Both the position numbers and the translations under genes were made by a program. Of a stretch of 64,000 bases of DNA, positions 1 through 9,666 are shown one piece after another. Source of the stretch: Pseudomonas sp. LFM046 (GTDB taxonomy: Bacteria > Pseudomonadota > Gammaproteobacteria > Pseudomonadales > Pseudomonadaceae). The number at the start of each line of letters is the position of its first letter. The stretch's first letter is position 1. The notes under the pieces are model-generated. The model was given only the letters and a program-made list of their open reading frames with translations, was not told where the DNA came from and did not search any database. The stretch covers positions 3,212,648 through 3,276,647 of the forward strand of contig NZ_JYKO02000001.1 of NCBI RefSeq assembly GCF_000949385.2. Direction: 5' to 3'.

Positions 1-1
1 T

Positions 2-784
2 TGCACCATCAAGCTGCCGGAGTCGGCCATCGCCGAATACCTGCAGTCCAACATCACCCTGCTGCGCTGGATGATCGGTGAAGGCTACGGCGACGCCCGC
101 ACCCTGGAGCGTCGCGCCCAGGCGATGGAAGCCTGGCTGGCCAACCCGCAACTGCTGGAAGCCGACAAGGACGCCGAATACGCCGCGGTCATCGAGATCG
201 ACCTGGCCGACGTGAAAGAGCCCGTGCTCTGCGCGCCGAACGACCCGGACGACGCCCGCCTGCTGTCCACCGTGGCCGGCGACAAGATCGACGAGGTGTT
301 CATCGGCTCCTGCATGACCAACATCGGTCACTTCCGCGCGGCCGGTAAGCTGCTGGACAAGGTCAAGGGCGGCATTCCGACCCGCCTGTGGCTGGCCCCG
401 CCGACCAAGATGGACGCTCACCAGCTGACCGAGGAAGGCTACTACGGCATCTACGGCCGCGCCGGTGCGCGCATGGAAATGCCGGGCTGCTCGCTGTGCA
501 TGGGCAACCAGGCCCGCGTGCAGGCTGGCTCGACCGTGGTCTCCACCTCCACCCGTAACTTCCCCAACCGCCTGGGCGACGCCACCAACGTCTACCTGGC
601 CTCCGCCGAGTTGGCGGCCGTGGCCTCGATCCTGGGCAAACTGCCGACCGTGGCCGAGTACATGGAATACGCGAAGAACATCGACAGCATGGCGGCCGAT
701 ATCTACCGCTACCTGTCCTTCGACCAGATCGCCGAGTACAAGGAAGTCGCCGCCAACGCCAAGATCCCGGTGGTCCAGGCCTGA
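2..784 (+). CDS. acnB: Aconitate hydratase B, C-terminal part (cut by window start)
   Basis: This is the C-terminal 260 residues of the bifunctional aconitase / 2-methylisocitrate dehydratase of the TCA cycle. The frame is open from base 2, so the true start lies outside the window. Cluster-ligand cysteines are visible in GSCMTN and in GCSLCMGNQ, the [4Fe-4S] signature of the AcnB type. The end (YLSFDQIAEY then a short tail) is a normal AcnB terminus, so only the 5' end is missing. A strong bidirectional hairpin follows directly. Cytoplasmic housekeeping enzyme with no anomalies. Confidence 0.96.
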   Translation, partial: CTIKLPESAIAEYLQSNITLLRWMIGEGYGDARTLERRAQAMEAWLANPQLLEADKDAEYAAVIEIDLADVKEPVLCAPNDPDDARLLSTVAGDKIDEVFIGSCMTNIGHFRAAGKLLDKVKGGIPTRLWLAPPTKMDAHQLTEEGYYGIYGRAGARMEMPGCSLCMGNQARVQAGSTVVSTSTRNFPNRLGDATNVYLASAELAAVASILGKLPTVAEYMEYAKNIDSMAADIYRYLSFDQIAEYKEVAANAKIPVVQA

Positions 785-808
785 GCCTGACCCGGTATCC
801 CGGCCATG

Positions 809-840
809 AAAAAGCCCCGCCTTGAGCGGGGCTTTTTTGT
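809..840. terminator. Bidirectional rho-independent terminator
   Basis: A 9-bp perfect stem (AAGCCCCGC at 812-820, GCGGGGCTT at 826-834) has a 5-nt loop and A and T runs on its two sides. It sits between the convergent acnB and dipZ-like genes, so it can end transcription from both directions. Confidence 0.9.
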
Positions 841-856
841 CTCCGCCCAAAGACGG

Positions 857-2086
857 TCAGCCCTGGCTGCCGCCCGCCCCGGCCTGGGTCCGTTCCCGCA
901 GCAGCGCCTGGATGATGGCTTCCTGCTCTTCGTAGTCGCCCTCACCCACGTGCAAGTGGCGCACACGCCCCTTGGCGTCGATGAAGTAATGGGCCGGCCA
1001 GTACTGGTTGGTGAAGGCATTCCAGATGCGGTACTGGTTGTCGACAGCCACCGGATGCTGAACGCCGAGCCGCTTGATGGCGTCGCGGACGTTGCTGATG
1101 ATCCGCTCGAAGGGGTACTCCGGCGTGTGCACGCCAATCACCACCAGGCCCTGGTCCCCGTAGCGCTTCGCCCACTGGTTCACGTACGGCAGGCTGTTCC
1201 GGCAATTGATGCAGTCATAGGTCCAGAAATCCACCAGCACCACCTTGCCGCGCAGCGACTCCGCATCCAGCGGCGGGCCATTCAGCCATTCCGTGGCGCC
1301 GTCCAGGGACGGCATCGCGCCCAGGTCCGGCAGTTGCCCGACACCTTCCGCACGGGCGCTGCCGACCAGTTGTTCCAGCAAGGCCGGAATGCCCTCCAGC
1401 GCCTTGTGTTCCAGTGCGGTGACCAGCCGGGAAGAGCTCGCCCCGGCCAGTTGCGCGCTGGTGCCGGTGGCGATGCCGACGACCGCCAGCAGGGCCAGCA
1501 CGCCAGCGCCACGTCGCAGCCATTCCACTACACCGAGGGACAGCCGCAAGCGCTGGTAAAGGCCCCGGCCGAGGAAGATCACCGCCCCGAGGGCCACGGC
1601 ACTGCCCAATCCGAAGCTGAACAGCAGCAGGCTGGTATTCGCGGTCGGCCCTTGCAGCATGGCACCGGAGAGGATCAGGCCCAGAATGGGACCGGCACAG
1701 GGCGCCCACAGCAGGCCGGCAGCGCAGCCCAGCAGCCAGGACGAGAGCGCCGGGGGCAGTCGCCGGGCATCGCCCTGCAGGCGGTCACCCAGCCATACCC
1801 ACGGCCGCGACAGCCAGGCGCCCACTCGCGGCGAAAGCAGGGCCAGCGCCGACAGGGCCAGCAGCCCCAGGGCCAGGTAGCGGCCGATCTGGCTGGCCCC
1901 CACCACCCACTCGCTGGACACGGTCGCCAGGCTGGCGAGCACGGCGAAGCCCGAGGCCAGGCCGGCCAGGGTCATCACCGGTGACCAGGCCGGCCCGCCT
2001 GCGCGTGACAGCAACAGGGGCAATACAGGAAGGATGCAGGGGCTGAGCAGCGTCAGCACCCCGCCGAGAAACGCAACGAGCAGCAT
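857..2086 (-). CDS. DipZ-like protein: CcdA membrane domain fused to thioredoxin
   Basis: A 409-aa membrane protein that should move reducing power across the inner membrane to a periplasmic thioredoxin fold. The N-terminal CcdA/DsbD-beta-like part has about six hydrophobic segments, with SPCILP near residue 17 and WAPCAGP further on. The C-terminal part is a redoxin domain with C292-I-N-C295. The start at 2086 was chosen because GAGGTG precedes that ATG at normal spacing; the open frame continues upstream but has no membrane-protein character. It diverges from a two-component operon and lies close to a copper-peptide (Hvf) locus, where thiol reduction would be useful. That link is inference. 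The family resembles mycobacterial DipZ; the exact partner is unknown. Confidence 0.85.
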   Translation of the reverse strand: MLLVAFLGGVLTLLSPCILPVLPLLLSRAGGPAWSPVMTLAGLASGFAVLASLATVSSEWVVGASQIGRYLALGLLALSALALLSPRVGAWLSRPWVWLGDRLQGDARRLPPALSSWLLGCAAGLLWAPCAGPILGLILSGAMLQGPTANTSLLLFSFGLGSAVALGAVIFLGRGLYQRLRLSLGVVEWLRRGAGVLALLAVVGIATGTSAQLAGASSSRLVTALEHKALEGIPALLEQLVGSARAEGVGQLPDLGAMPSLDGATEWLNGPPLDAESLRGKVVLVDFWTYDCINCRNSLPYVNQWAKRYGDQGLVVIGVHTPEYPFERIISNVRDAIKRLGVQHPVAVDNQYRIWNAFTNQYWPAHYFIDAKGRVRHLHVGEGDYEEQEAIIQALLRERTQAGAGGSQG

Positions 2087-2394
2087 GGGGCACCTCACGG
2101 AAAAGGGTTCAGGATCAGGCCAGCAGGCCTCGATCCAGGTAACTGCAGGGCGGATGCGCCACGGCATCCACTGGGTGCCCATTCCAGCGGTGGGAGATAT
2201 CGCGGATGTGTCCGCGGCCACCGGTGATTGCCACGCCAGGTATCGGCACCTGTCCCTGATACAGGCGGATACGCAGGACGATTGTGAAAGCCCAGGTATC
2301 CAGCGGCGGCTGGATACACTGGAATACAAAGGGCGGCGGGCAAGCGTCGTGGTGCCCGATACACTAGGCCTCAACGAAATGACGAGGACTGACC
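2087..2394. promoter_or_regulatory. Divergent control region with GTATCC/GGATAC repeats
   Basis: This 308-bp gap between the dipZ-like gene and the two-component pair holds no gene. It carries clustered hexamers: GTATCG 2240, TGATAC 2257, GGATAC 2267, GTATCC 2296, GGATAC 2312, GAATAC 2322 and CGATAC 2357. Pairs 2257/2267 and 2312/2322 are direct repeats offset by 10 bp, the usual geometry of OmpR-family sites. GTATCCAGC at 2296-2304 and GCTGGATAC at 2309-2317 form a perfect 9-bp inverted repeat with a 4-nt spacer. The same hexamer pairs lie upstream of hvfA. Binding by the adjacent response regulator is inference. Confidence 0.6.
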
Positions 2395-3131
<737 letters not shown>

Positions 3132-3135
<4 letters not shown>

Positions 3136-4442
3136 TGTCGCCGCTGCGCTGGCCGCGCACCCTGGCCGCTCGCCTGGCGCTGATCTTCTTCAGCGGCCTG
3201 GTGCTCGCCTACGGGCTGTCCTTCGGCTCGCAGTTCTACGAGCGCTACCAGACCGGGCGCGACGTGATGCTGGGCAACCTGGAAACCGACGTCAGCACCG
3301 CCGTCGCCCTGCTCGACCGCCTGCCGGCGGAGGAACGGGCCGCCTGGCTGCCGATGCTGGAGCGGCGCAATTACCGCTATCGGCTGGACGAAGGCCTGCC
3401 CGGAAAACCGATTGAGACGGCAGAGGCGCCGATGGCGGCGAACACCATCCAGCGGGCCGTTGGCGAGCGCTTCCCCCTGCGCTTCGAGAGCATTCCCGGG
3501 CCGACCCCGCACTTCCAGGCCCACCTGCGCCTCAGCGACGGCCGCCCCCTGACCCTGGACGTCACGCCCGGTCCCATACCGGTGGCCAAGTGGCTGCCCG
3601 TGGTGTTGCTGGTGCAACTCGCCCTGCTGCTGTTCTGCACCTGGGTGGCGGTGCGCATGGCGATCCGCCCGCTGACCCGGCTCGCCCATGCCGTAGACCA
3701 CCTCGACCCGGACAGCCCCGGCCCGCAACTGGACGAGCACGGCCCACAGGAGGTGGTTTATGCCGCCCGTGCCTTCAATGCCCTGCAGGACCGCATCGCC
3801 GCCTACCTGAAGGAACGTATCCAGTTGCTGGCGGCCATCTCCCACGATCTGCAGACCCCCATCACACGAATGAAGCTACGTGTCGAACAGATGGACACCT
3901 CCACCGAGCGCGAGCGCCTGTGGAGCGACCTGAACGAAATGCAGCACCTCGTGAAGGAAGGCGTCGCCTATGCACGCAGCATGGACGGTGGCAGCGAGGC
4001 CGTCTGCCGGGTGGACCTCGATGCGTTTCTCGACAGTCTGGTCTGCGACTACCAGGACAGCGGCCAGGCGGTCAGCCTCGAAGGCAGCAGCGGCGTGTTG
4101 CTGGAAACCCGCCCCCACGCCCTGCGCCGGGTGCTGGGCAACCTGATCGACAACGCCCTGAAATTCGGTGGCAGCGCCCACCTGGAAGTGCAACCTGATG
4201 TACAGGGCAAGGTGCAGGTGCGGGTGCTGGACAACGGCCCCGGCATCCCCGAAGACGCGCTGGTCGAGGTGTTCAAACCCTTCTACCGGGTGGAAAGCTC
4301 GCGCAACCGCAGCACCGGCGGCACCGGCCTGGGCCTGGCCATCGCCCAACAGTTGAGCCTGGCCCTGGGCGGCCAGCTCAGCCTGCAAAACCGCGAAAGC
4401 GGCGGCCTGTGCGCACAACTGGAACTGCGGCCCGCGCCCTGA
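3132..4442 (+). CDS. Sensor histidine kinase
   Basis: A 436-aa inner-membrane kinase. It has an N-terminal TM helix (about 12-34), a periplasmic region of about 120 residues, a second TM (about 155-180), a HAMP-like linker, and a HisKA domain with H238 in ISHDLQTP. The ATPase domain shows the N box (NLIDNALKFG), G1 (DNGPGIP) and G2 (GGTGLGLAI). The first ATG overlaps the regulator's stop by 4 nt; a second ATG follows immediately, so the start is uncertain by one codon. The periplasmic part has no obvious His/Met/Cys metal-binding cluster, so direct copper sensing cannot be claimed. Confidence 0.93.
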
Positions 4443-4565
4443 ACGCGTTGTACAAAGCCATACACAGAGCCCCCTGCCAGACACATCCGGGACAAGCCGC
4501 CCTGAGAGCATGCAACCACCCGCAACGGCATCCCGCCGTCGCACTCCGGCCAAGGAGCATGCCCC

Positions 4566-5066
4566 ATGAACAGCGTTGCACTGTCCCCGATCAGAAATGC
4601 CTTTACTCAGCTCGACCGTCTCGGCGCCTGGAGCGCCGACCTGCCCCTGCGCCTGTTCCTGGCCTGGGAATTCCTGGAATCCGGCCTGGAAAAATGGAAC
4701 GGCGAAAACTGGTTCACGGACATCCAGTCCGCCTTTCCCTTCCCCTTCGACCTCCTGCCCGCTGGCCTGAACTGGCAGATGTCCATGTGGATCGAACTGA
4801 TCGCCCCCGCGCTGCTGCTGCTCGGGCTGGGCACTCGCCTTGCATCCGCGGTGCTGATGGTGATGACGGTGGTGGCCATCGCCGCCGTGCACTGGCCGGC
4901 TCACTGGTCGAGCCTGGCGGAACTGGCCATGGGTTACTCCATCAGCGACAAGGGCTTCGGCAACTACAAGCTGCCCCTGATCTACCTGGTGGCCCTGGTA
5001 CCCCTGGTGCTCAAGGGCTCCGGCCGACTCAGCCTGGACGCCCTGCTGTTCCGCCAAAAGGCCTGA
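4566..5066 (+). CDS. hvfX: DoxX-family membrane protein, HvfX-like
   Basis: A 166-aa protein with four predicted TM helices. The N-terminal helix carries the DoxX-type [17 protein letters not shown], followed by an acidic/aromatic loop with [17 protein letters not shown] sits 8 nt before the ATG. DoxX proteins of this subfamily accompany copper-binding RiPP operons of the Hvf/bufferin type (family knowledge). Here it lies 1.0 kb from the convergent ohr-hvfC-hvfB-hvfA block and directly downstream of the two-component pair, but is separated from hvfCBA by a repeat array and two terminators. A role in peptide or copper handling at the inner membrane is inferred from family and context. Confidence 0.8.
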   Translation: MNSVALSPIRNAFTQLDRLGAWSADLPLRLFLAWEFLESGLEKWNGENWFTDIQSAFPFPFDLLPAGLNWQMSMWIELIAPALLLLGLGTRLASAVLMVMTVVAIAAVHWPAHWSSLAELAMGYSISDKGFGNYKLPLIYLVALVPLVLKGSGRLSLDALLFRQKA

Positions 5067-5077
5067 CCCGATTCAAC

Positions 5078-5117
5078 AAAAAAGCCCGCGCATCCCTTGG
5101 GGTGCGCGGGCTTTTTA
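5078..5117 (+). terminator. Rho-independent terminator after hvfX
   Basis: A GCCCGCGCA-type stem (about 5080-5095 with 5100-5116) is followed by TTTTT. It closely resembles the terminator at 5549-5588 on the far side of the repeat array. Confidence 0.9.
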
Positions 5118-5130
5118 TTGGCAGGATCGA

Positions 5131-5500
5131 CACCGCGTAACGCTAAACCACCGGTGCGCACGGCGCACCCTACCGACCCGGCTCCTCCGCTCCCATGCCC
5201 TCGGCACATGGCCAACCGCAGGGTGCGCTGCGCGCACCAATAACGGAATCAACACCGCGTAACGTCCAACCACCGCTGCACACGGCACACCCTACCGACC
5301 CGGCTCCTCCGCTCCTATGCCCTCGGCACATGGCCAACCGTAGGGTGCGCTGCGCGCACCAATAACGGAATCAACACCGCGTAACGTCCAACCACCGCTG
5401 CACACGGCACACCCTACCGACCCGGCTCCTCCGCTCCTATGCCCTCGGCACATGGCCAACCGTAGGGTGCGCTGCGCGCACCAATAGCAGACCCCACACC
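5131..5500. repeat. 122-bp tandem repeat array, three units plus a partial unit
   Basis: Units begin at 5131, 5253 and 5375 (CACCGCGTAA...), a period of exactly 122 bp, and a degenerate fourth start lies near 5497. Units 2 and 3 are nearly identical and unit 1 differs at several positions. Each unit contains inverted arms (CACCCTAC ... GTAGGGTGCGC, the first unit having GCAGGGTGCGC) and a CGCTGCGCGCACC segment. Short frames through it are artefacts of the repeat. The same arms occur as a single element at 15696-15757, so this is a dispersed pseudomonad-style palindromic repeat that has amplified locally. Confidence 0.88.
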
Positions 5501-5548
5501 GAGAAACGTTCAACCCCCGATGCGCAAAAAGGCCTTACCCCATCCAGC

Positions 5549-5588
5549 AAAAAGCCCGCGCATCTGGACGGATGCGCGGGCTTTTTTG
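5549..5588. terminator. Bidirectional terminator downstream of ohr
   Basis: A 15-bp stem (AAAAGCCCGCGCATC at 5550-5564 with 5571-5585) has a 6-nt loop and T/A tracts on both sides. It closes the minus-strand ohr transcript and can also stop readthrough from the repeat array. Confidence 0.9.
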
Positions 5589-5602
5589 TTCGCAACGGCC
5601 AC

Positions 5603-6025
5603 TCAGGGAATGTTGAAGGTCACCTCGATATTGCCGCGAGTCGCCTTGGAATACGGGCAGAGCTGGTGCGCTGCATCCACCAGCTTCGCCTTGTCTTCCG
5701 CCGCCAGGCCCGGCAGCTCCACGGTCAAGGTCGCCGCCAGGGCGAAGCCGCCGTCGGCCGTGTTTCCCAGGGCGATGTCGGCCGCTACCGCCACGTCGTC
5801 GGGCAGGCGAATCGACAGGCTCTGCCCGGCGCGGCGCAGGGCGCCGATAAAGCAGGCCGACCAGCCGACGCCGAGCAGCTGTTCCGGATTGGTGCCGGGA
5901 CGTCCCGAGCCGGGCGGGCTCAGACGCACTTGCAGCTCGCCGTCAGAGGATTTGCCCTGGCCATCGCGGCCACCGGTGGTGCGGGTCTGGCCGGTGTAGA
6001 GGGTTTTCTCCAGGATTGCGGTCAT
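5603..6025 (-). CDS. ohr: Organic hydroperoxide resistance protein (Ohr/OsmC family)
   Basis: A 140-aa cytoplasmic thiol peroxidase that reduces organic hydroperoxides. The two redox cysteines are C58 (GWSACFIGAL) and C123 (QLCPYSKATR), spaced as in Ohr. Length matches the family (about 140). It is the last gene of the minus-strand block after hvfA-hvfB-hvfC, 54 bp beyond hvfC, so it may be co-transcribed. No MarR-type OhrR regulator is nearby, so the usual OhrR control is not visible here. Co-location with a copper-peptide operon fits a metal/oxidative-stress module, but this is contextual. Confidence 0.92.
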   Translation of the reverse strand: MTAILEKTLYTGQTRTTGGRDGQGKSSDGELQVRLSPPGSGRPGTNPEQLLGVGWSACFIGALRRAGQSLSIRLPDDVAVAADIALGNTADGGFALAATLTVELPGLAAEDKAKLVDAAHQLCPYSKATRGNIEVTFNIP

Positions 6026-6079
6026 CTCAGTGTCTCCAGTGGTGAAGTGGGCCGGGGAAAATCGGCACCGGGTTGCGTG

Positions 6080-6826
6080 TCAGGCGCGGGTGCCCAGCAC
6101 CACGCCCTGCTCGCGCAGGTTTACCAGCAAGGCCAGGCCCTGCGACAGGATGGCTTGGCGGTCGGCGCCAATGGCGTCGGCCAGCTGGTGCAGGTGTTCG
6201 CGGCCGCTGCATGCCTGTTCCTGCAACGAGGACAGCAGTGCATGGGCCAGGGGGGCCAGGCGCGAGAAATGCACCTTGTGGTCGGCCTTGCGCTGGGCCA
6301 GCAACAGGCTGGGCTGGGCCGGCGCCTGGTCGGGCTGATAGCCGGGGCTGATCTCACTCACCGGCCACTGATAGGCCAAGGGCCAGGCCAGGCTGGATAC
6401 CAGCGGCACACCCTCCAGCAAATCGCCGTCCGGGTCATGTGCCGGTTCGTCCGCGTCGCTGAGCAGCAGCGCACTTTCCACCCACTCGTAATGGGCCAGT
6501 TCCGCCAGCCACGCCGGCAGGCCCGCAAGCTCGCCCGCACCCTCGTCGAGGAAGGCAACGAACTCGCCGGCCATTTCGGTGAACAACGGCGTGCTGCAGC
6601 GATAGTCGGCATAGAAGGTTCGCACCAGCAACTGCCATTGCCCCGCCGGCAGGCTCGCGCGGATCACCGGGAAGCCCCCTGACAGCAGGGATTCGACATT
6701 GCCGAAAAACAGCTCCCGGTACACCGCCAGCCGGCGCGCCTCGATGCCCGGTGGTGGTTCATGGTGCTCTGGGTCGCGCACGTGGCGGGCCATGGTCATC
6801 AGCTGTTGGTGGAGGAGCTCAGGCAT
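6080..6826 (-). CDS. hvfC: HvfC-like RiPP maturation partner (DUF2063)
   Basis: A 248-aa protein with the DUF2063 N-terminal domain ([16 protein letters not shown], about residues 30-50) and a C-terminal region seen in partner proteins of DUF692 maturases. In such systems the partner recognises the leader peptide and helps HvfB act on its cysteines (family knowledge). The start at 6826 was chosen because GGAGGT precedes it at good spacing and it overlaps hvfB by 8 nt, typical of translational coupling; the open frame extends further upstream but those residues are a shadow of hvfB. Order on the minus strand is hvfA, hvfB, hvfC, ohr. Confidence 0.87.
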   Translation of the reverse strand: MPELLHQQLMTMARHVRDPEHHEPPPGIEARRLAVYRELFFGNVESLLSGGFPVIRASLPAGQWQLLVRTFYADYRCSTPLFTEMAGEFVAFLDEGAGELAGLPAWLAELAHYEWVESALLLSDADEPAHDPDGDLLEGVPLVSSLAWPLAYQWPVSEISPGYQPDQAPAQPSLLLAQRKADHKVHFSRLAPLAHALLSSLQEQACSGREHLHQLADAIGADRQAILSQGLALLVNLREQGVVLGTRA

Positions 6827-7667
6827 AACGCACCTCCGGCAGCACCAGCGTGGCCCTCTGCCGGGAGCGGATCTGCTCCACCTCGGCCAGCAGTTCGCCC
6901 AGGGGCGGGAAATTGAAATCACGCTCCAGCAAGGTCGGCAGAGGGCCGAACCGCTGGTAGGCCTGCTCCAGCAGGGTCCAGACATCGCCTTTCACGGTTG
7001 CGCCGTGGGTGTCGATCTTCAGGTCCGGCGCCTCGTCGTAATGCCCCGCCACATGCAGGCTGACCACCCGCTGCGCCGGAATCGCAGCCAGGTACTGGCC
7101 GGCGTCATAGCCATGGTTGATGGCGTTGACGAAGAGGTTGTTGACGTCCAGCAGCAGGTCGCAGTCGGCCTCCTCCAACACCGCGCGGAGGAAATCGATC
7201 TCGCTCAGCGCCTGGTAAGGCGCGGCGTAGTAGGAAATGTTCTCCACCGCGATGCGCCGGCCCAGGGCGTCCTGTGCCTGGCGGATGCGCGCGGCGACGT
7301 GGCGCACCGCCTCGTCGGTAAAGGGCAACGGCAGCAGGTCGTAGAGCTGGCCGTCATCGGAGCAGTAGCTCAGGTGTTCGCTGTACAGGGCGACGCGGTG
7401 GCGGTCGAGAAACTGCCGGGTGCGCCGCAGCAGGTGGCCATCCAGCGGCGATGGGCCGCCAAGGGACAACGACAGTCCATGGCAACTCAGGGGGATGCGT
7501 TCGGCGAGTGTCGCCAGGGATTCGCCGTAGGCGCCGCCGACATCGATCCAGTTGTCCGGGGCGCACTCCAGGAAATCCACGGCGCCGGCGTCCATCGCGA
7601 GCAGTTCGGGGATCAGGGCACGGCGCAGCCCCAGGCCGGCACCGTGGATGGATGGGACAGAGGTCAT
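6819..7667 (-). CDS. hvfB: HvfB-like MNIO maturase (DUF692)
   Basis: A 282-aa TIM-barrel enzyme of the DUF692 / multinuclear non-haem iron oxidative family. Known members convert cysteines of EGKCG-type peptides into oxazolone/thioamide-type copper ligands. Metal-ligand type segments are visible: [46 protein letters not shown] and SLHVAGHYD. Two in-frame ATGs lie at 7673 and 7667. The AGGAG lies only 1-2 nt from the first but 7 nt from the second, so 7667 is preferred. It is followed by hvfC with overlap and preceded by the hvfA precursor, the normal gene order for this RiPP class. Confidence 0.9.
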   Translation of the reverse strand: MTSVPSIHGAGLGLRRALIPELLAMDAGAVDFLECAPDNWIDVGGAYGESLATLAERIPLSCHGLSLSLGGPSPLDGHLLRRTRQFLDRHRVALYSEHLSYCSDDGQLYDLLPLPFTDEAVRHVAARIRQAQDALGRRIAVENISYYAAPYQALSEIDFLRAVLEEADCDLLLDVNNLFVNAINHGYDAGQYLAAIPAQRVVSLHVAGHYDEAPDLKIDTHGATVKGDVWTLLEQAYQRFGPLPTLLERDFNFPPLGELLAEVEQIRSRQRATLVLPEVRYA

Positions 7668-7737
7668 GGGCATTCTCCTGAAGGCGAAGTCCCCCTCCCC
7701 GGCACGCGCACAGGGAGGGAGGTACGACGGAGCCGGA

Positions 7738-8202
7738 TCAGTTCTTGGCCTGGCTCAGCTTGGTGAACAGCTCGGTGGGCACTTTCTTGCCGTTGGAGAT
7801 GTACTGGTTGGTGCGGAACTTGTAGACCTCGCCCTCGGACAGGTAACCGTCCTTGTTGGTGTCCATGGCGATGAATTCCGCCTCACCCTGCGGGGCCACG
7901 GTCAGGAGTTCCTGGCGGGAAACGCGACCGTCGTCATCGGTGTCGGTGCGGGCGAAGGACGCATCGCCGCACTTGCCTTCACCACACTTGCCTTCGGCCT
8001 GGGTGGCCTTGGCGCTGGCGCCGCTGGCACCACACTTGCCTTCGCCACACTTGCCCTCGCCGGCTTTATCCGCGGCGGCGAGTTGGTAGCCCTGGGGCAG
8101 CGCCTCCACGGCGAAAGCGCTGGAGGCCATGTTGATGCCGCCGGCCAGGGCGACAGCGATCAGGCCAATACGAGTCTTGGTCGAGAACTGGTTACGGGAC
8201 AT
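7738..8202 (-). CDS. hvfA: HvfA-like RiPP precursor: four EGKCG motifs plus two EF-hands
   Basis: A 154-aa secreted precursor. A signal peptide (basic residues 3-11, hydrophobic 12-22) probably ends after A31 (SSAFA). Four EGKCG motifs occupy residues 49-53, 54-58, 70-74 and 75-79, giving C52, C57, C73 and C78, two tandem pairs separated by an 11-residue Ala/Ser linker. Two textbook 12-residue EF-hand loops follow: residues 87-98 (D, D, D, G, V, E at ligand positions) and 114-125 (D, N, D, G, L, E). The start at 8202 has GGAG 7-9 nt upstream. The modified cysteines would bind copper in the periplasm (family knowledge); the EF-hands suggest a calcium-stabilised domain and are unusual. Confidence 0.9.
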   Translation of the reverse strand: MSRNQFSTKTRIGLIAVALAGGINMASSAFAVEALPQGYQLAAADKAGEGKCGEGKCGASGASAKATQAEGKCGEGKCGDASFARTDTDDDGRVSRQELLTVAPQGEAEFIAMDTNKDGYLSEGEVYKFRTNQYISNGKKVPTELFTKLSQAKN

Positions 8203-8508
8203 GGTGTTTCTCCGGATGCTGTGCGCGGCGGTGCCGCGCGGGTCATGCCACAAGGGCGTTGAAACCCTGGACCGAGGCGCTTGGGCTTCCTCGTTCGGGT
8301 GTGGCTATTTCGCCTCAGGCGTGTATCCGCGGCGTATCCGGGAGACGGAACATTTGTATGCCAACCCGCGGGCAACGAATCCGGATACAAAGGGATACGT
8401 CGCAGCTGGGGCGGGTCAGGGAAGTCGTGCGGGAGAGAGGAGATCGGGCCGCGTCAACGGCCCCGGGATGGGCATTGCGCCCATCCCGATGGATCGGTTG
8501 TCAGCGAG
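8203..8508. promoter_or_regulatory. hvfA upstream region with paired GTATCC repeats
   Basis: This 306-bp gap has no gene. GTATCC occurs at 8323-8328 and 8334-8339 (offset 11 bp), and its complement GGATAC at 8383-8388 and 8393-8398 (offset 10 bp). That is four exact copies within 76 bp, arranged as two facing direct-repeat pairs. They lie 120-200 bp upstream of the hvfA start. The same hexamer is clustered upstream of the two-component pair at 2257-2362, including a matching ATACAAAGGG segment (2324-2333 and 8385-8394). Confidence 0.6.
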
Positions 8509-9177
8509 TCAGACCCACTGATCATTACGCTTGCGCCGCACCCGCAGCAGGGTCGGCAGGATCAGACCGGCGAGCAGCCCGGCACCGGCGATGCTGCCGC
8601 CATAGACCATGTAGCGCATCAGCACTTGTTTGTTTTCATCGCCCAGTTGGGCCTGAGCGTCGCGCAGTTCGGAGCGGGCCTGGTTGAGCTCCCCGTCCAG
8701 CTTCGCACGCGCCGCCTGCAACTCGTCGATCAGCGCCTTGCGCGAATCCAGCGTCTCCTGCATGCCCTGCACGCGGGTCTTCCAGGTGTCGTTGATGCCT
8801 GCCAGCTCGGTGGTGAGTGCAGCGACCTTCTGTTCCAGCTGCGGCAGGCGCTCCACCTGGCCGGGCACCTCCTGCAGATCGCGACTGGCGATCCACACGG
8901 CGTTGCCGCTCTCGCCGCGCACCTGGCTGTAATCCCCCTGGGTGCGCAACAGTTCCACCTTCTGCCCGGAGGTGAGCGTGCCGACGATGCGGTAGCCATC
9001 AGTCGGGCCGCTGCGCACATAGGTACTCAGGCTATCACTCACCCAGCGCGCGTTGCCGGCGGTTTCCTCGGCCTGCGCCGGGGCACCGGCCGCCAGCAGC
9101 CCCCCAAGCAGGCAGGCACCGAGGGCGCGGGTCTGGAGCGTGGAAACACGGGCGGAGAAAAGACGGGATAGGGACAT
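8509..9177 (-). CDS. SH3-domain periplasmic protein with C-terminal membrane anchor (YgiM-like)
   Basis: A 222-aa protein of the TIGR04211 / YgiM type. It has a signal sequence (about 1-36, ending APAQA), a bacterial SH3 domain (about 45-105, YVRSGPTDGYRIVGTL and VWIASRDL), a long coiled coil (about 107-185, rich in E, Q, L and A) and a C-terminal TM helix (about 192-212) with a basic RVRRKR tail. It is likely anchored to the inner membrane with the SH3 domain in the periplasm, as in envelope or peptidoglycan-associated proteins. It lies upstream of hvfA in the same direction but 306 bp away, so probably a separate unit. Confidence 0.85.
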   Translation of the reverse strand: MSLSRLFSARVSTLQTRALGACLLGGLLAAGAPAQAEETAGNARWVSDSLSTYVRSGPTDGYRIVGTLTSGQKVELLRTQGDYSQVRGESGNAVWIASRDLQEVPGQVERLPQLEQKVAALTTELAGINDTWKTRVQGMQETLDSRKALIDELQAARAKLDGELNQARSELRDAQAQLGDENKQVLMRYMVYGGSIAGAGLLAGLILPTLLRVRRKRNDQWV

Positions 9178-9666
9178 GGGTAATCTTCACTTGGCGATGG
9201 GACGAAACCCCGCGAACGGGCAAGTTAAACGCCGGCCAGGCGAATGGGTCGTGAACAGGGACGCGATCAAGGTGGAGCGGGACGCGGCGCAGTCGCCCAG
9301 CTAGCGAATGGCCATGCAATCCGCCCGGCGGGCCGACTGCTGACAGACATCGCGTGATTGGAATGAGTTCAGTCGGGGCGATGGGCGTGAAATGGGAGGT
9401 GTTCCCGGCCGGCGCGGCATGCGCTGGGCTCCGATCGCCGTTGGAGGCTGATGCGCCCCGCGCTCCACTTATTCCCGGTTGGAATGGAATGGTGAGGAGA
9501 TGTCGTTTGTGCAGGGCACGGATGCTGCGGAGAATCCGGGCAATGCCGCCGGTTCGATGGAGCGCCCCGGGGTGGTCCGGCTATCGACAATCACGCGATG
9601 GCCGGCAGAACGCCGGGGAGCCCAGATCGCAACCGACTCAACTGCCCATCTGCCCAAGGAGCCCCC
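9178..9666. other. Gene-free interval upstream of the TPP enzyme
   Basis: The 489 bp between the SH3 gene and the TPP-enzyme gene diverge from each other. Open frames across it have no recognisable protein character. It should hold both promoters; no convincing operator, hairpin or repeat was seen. Confidence 0.5.

Noticed and set aside
806-1984. Long plus-strand frame opposite the DipZ-like gene
   Set aside because: It is Gln/Ala/Arg-rich antisense shadow with no domain. The minus-strand frame has clear CcdA and thioredoxin motifs.
5131-5500. CRISPR-like array
   Set aside because: The 122-bp period, lack of short repeat/variable spacer alternation, and palindromic arms fit a tandem interspersed repeat, not CRISPR.
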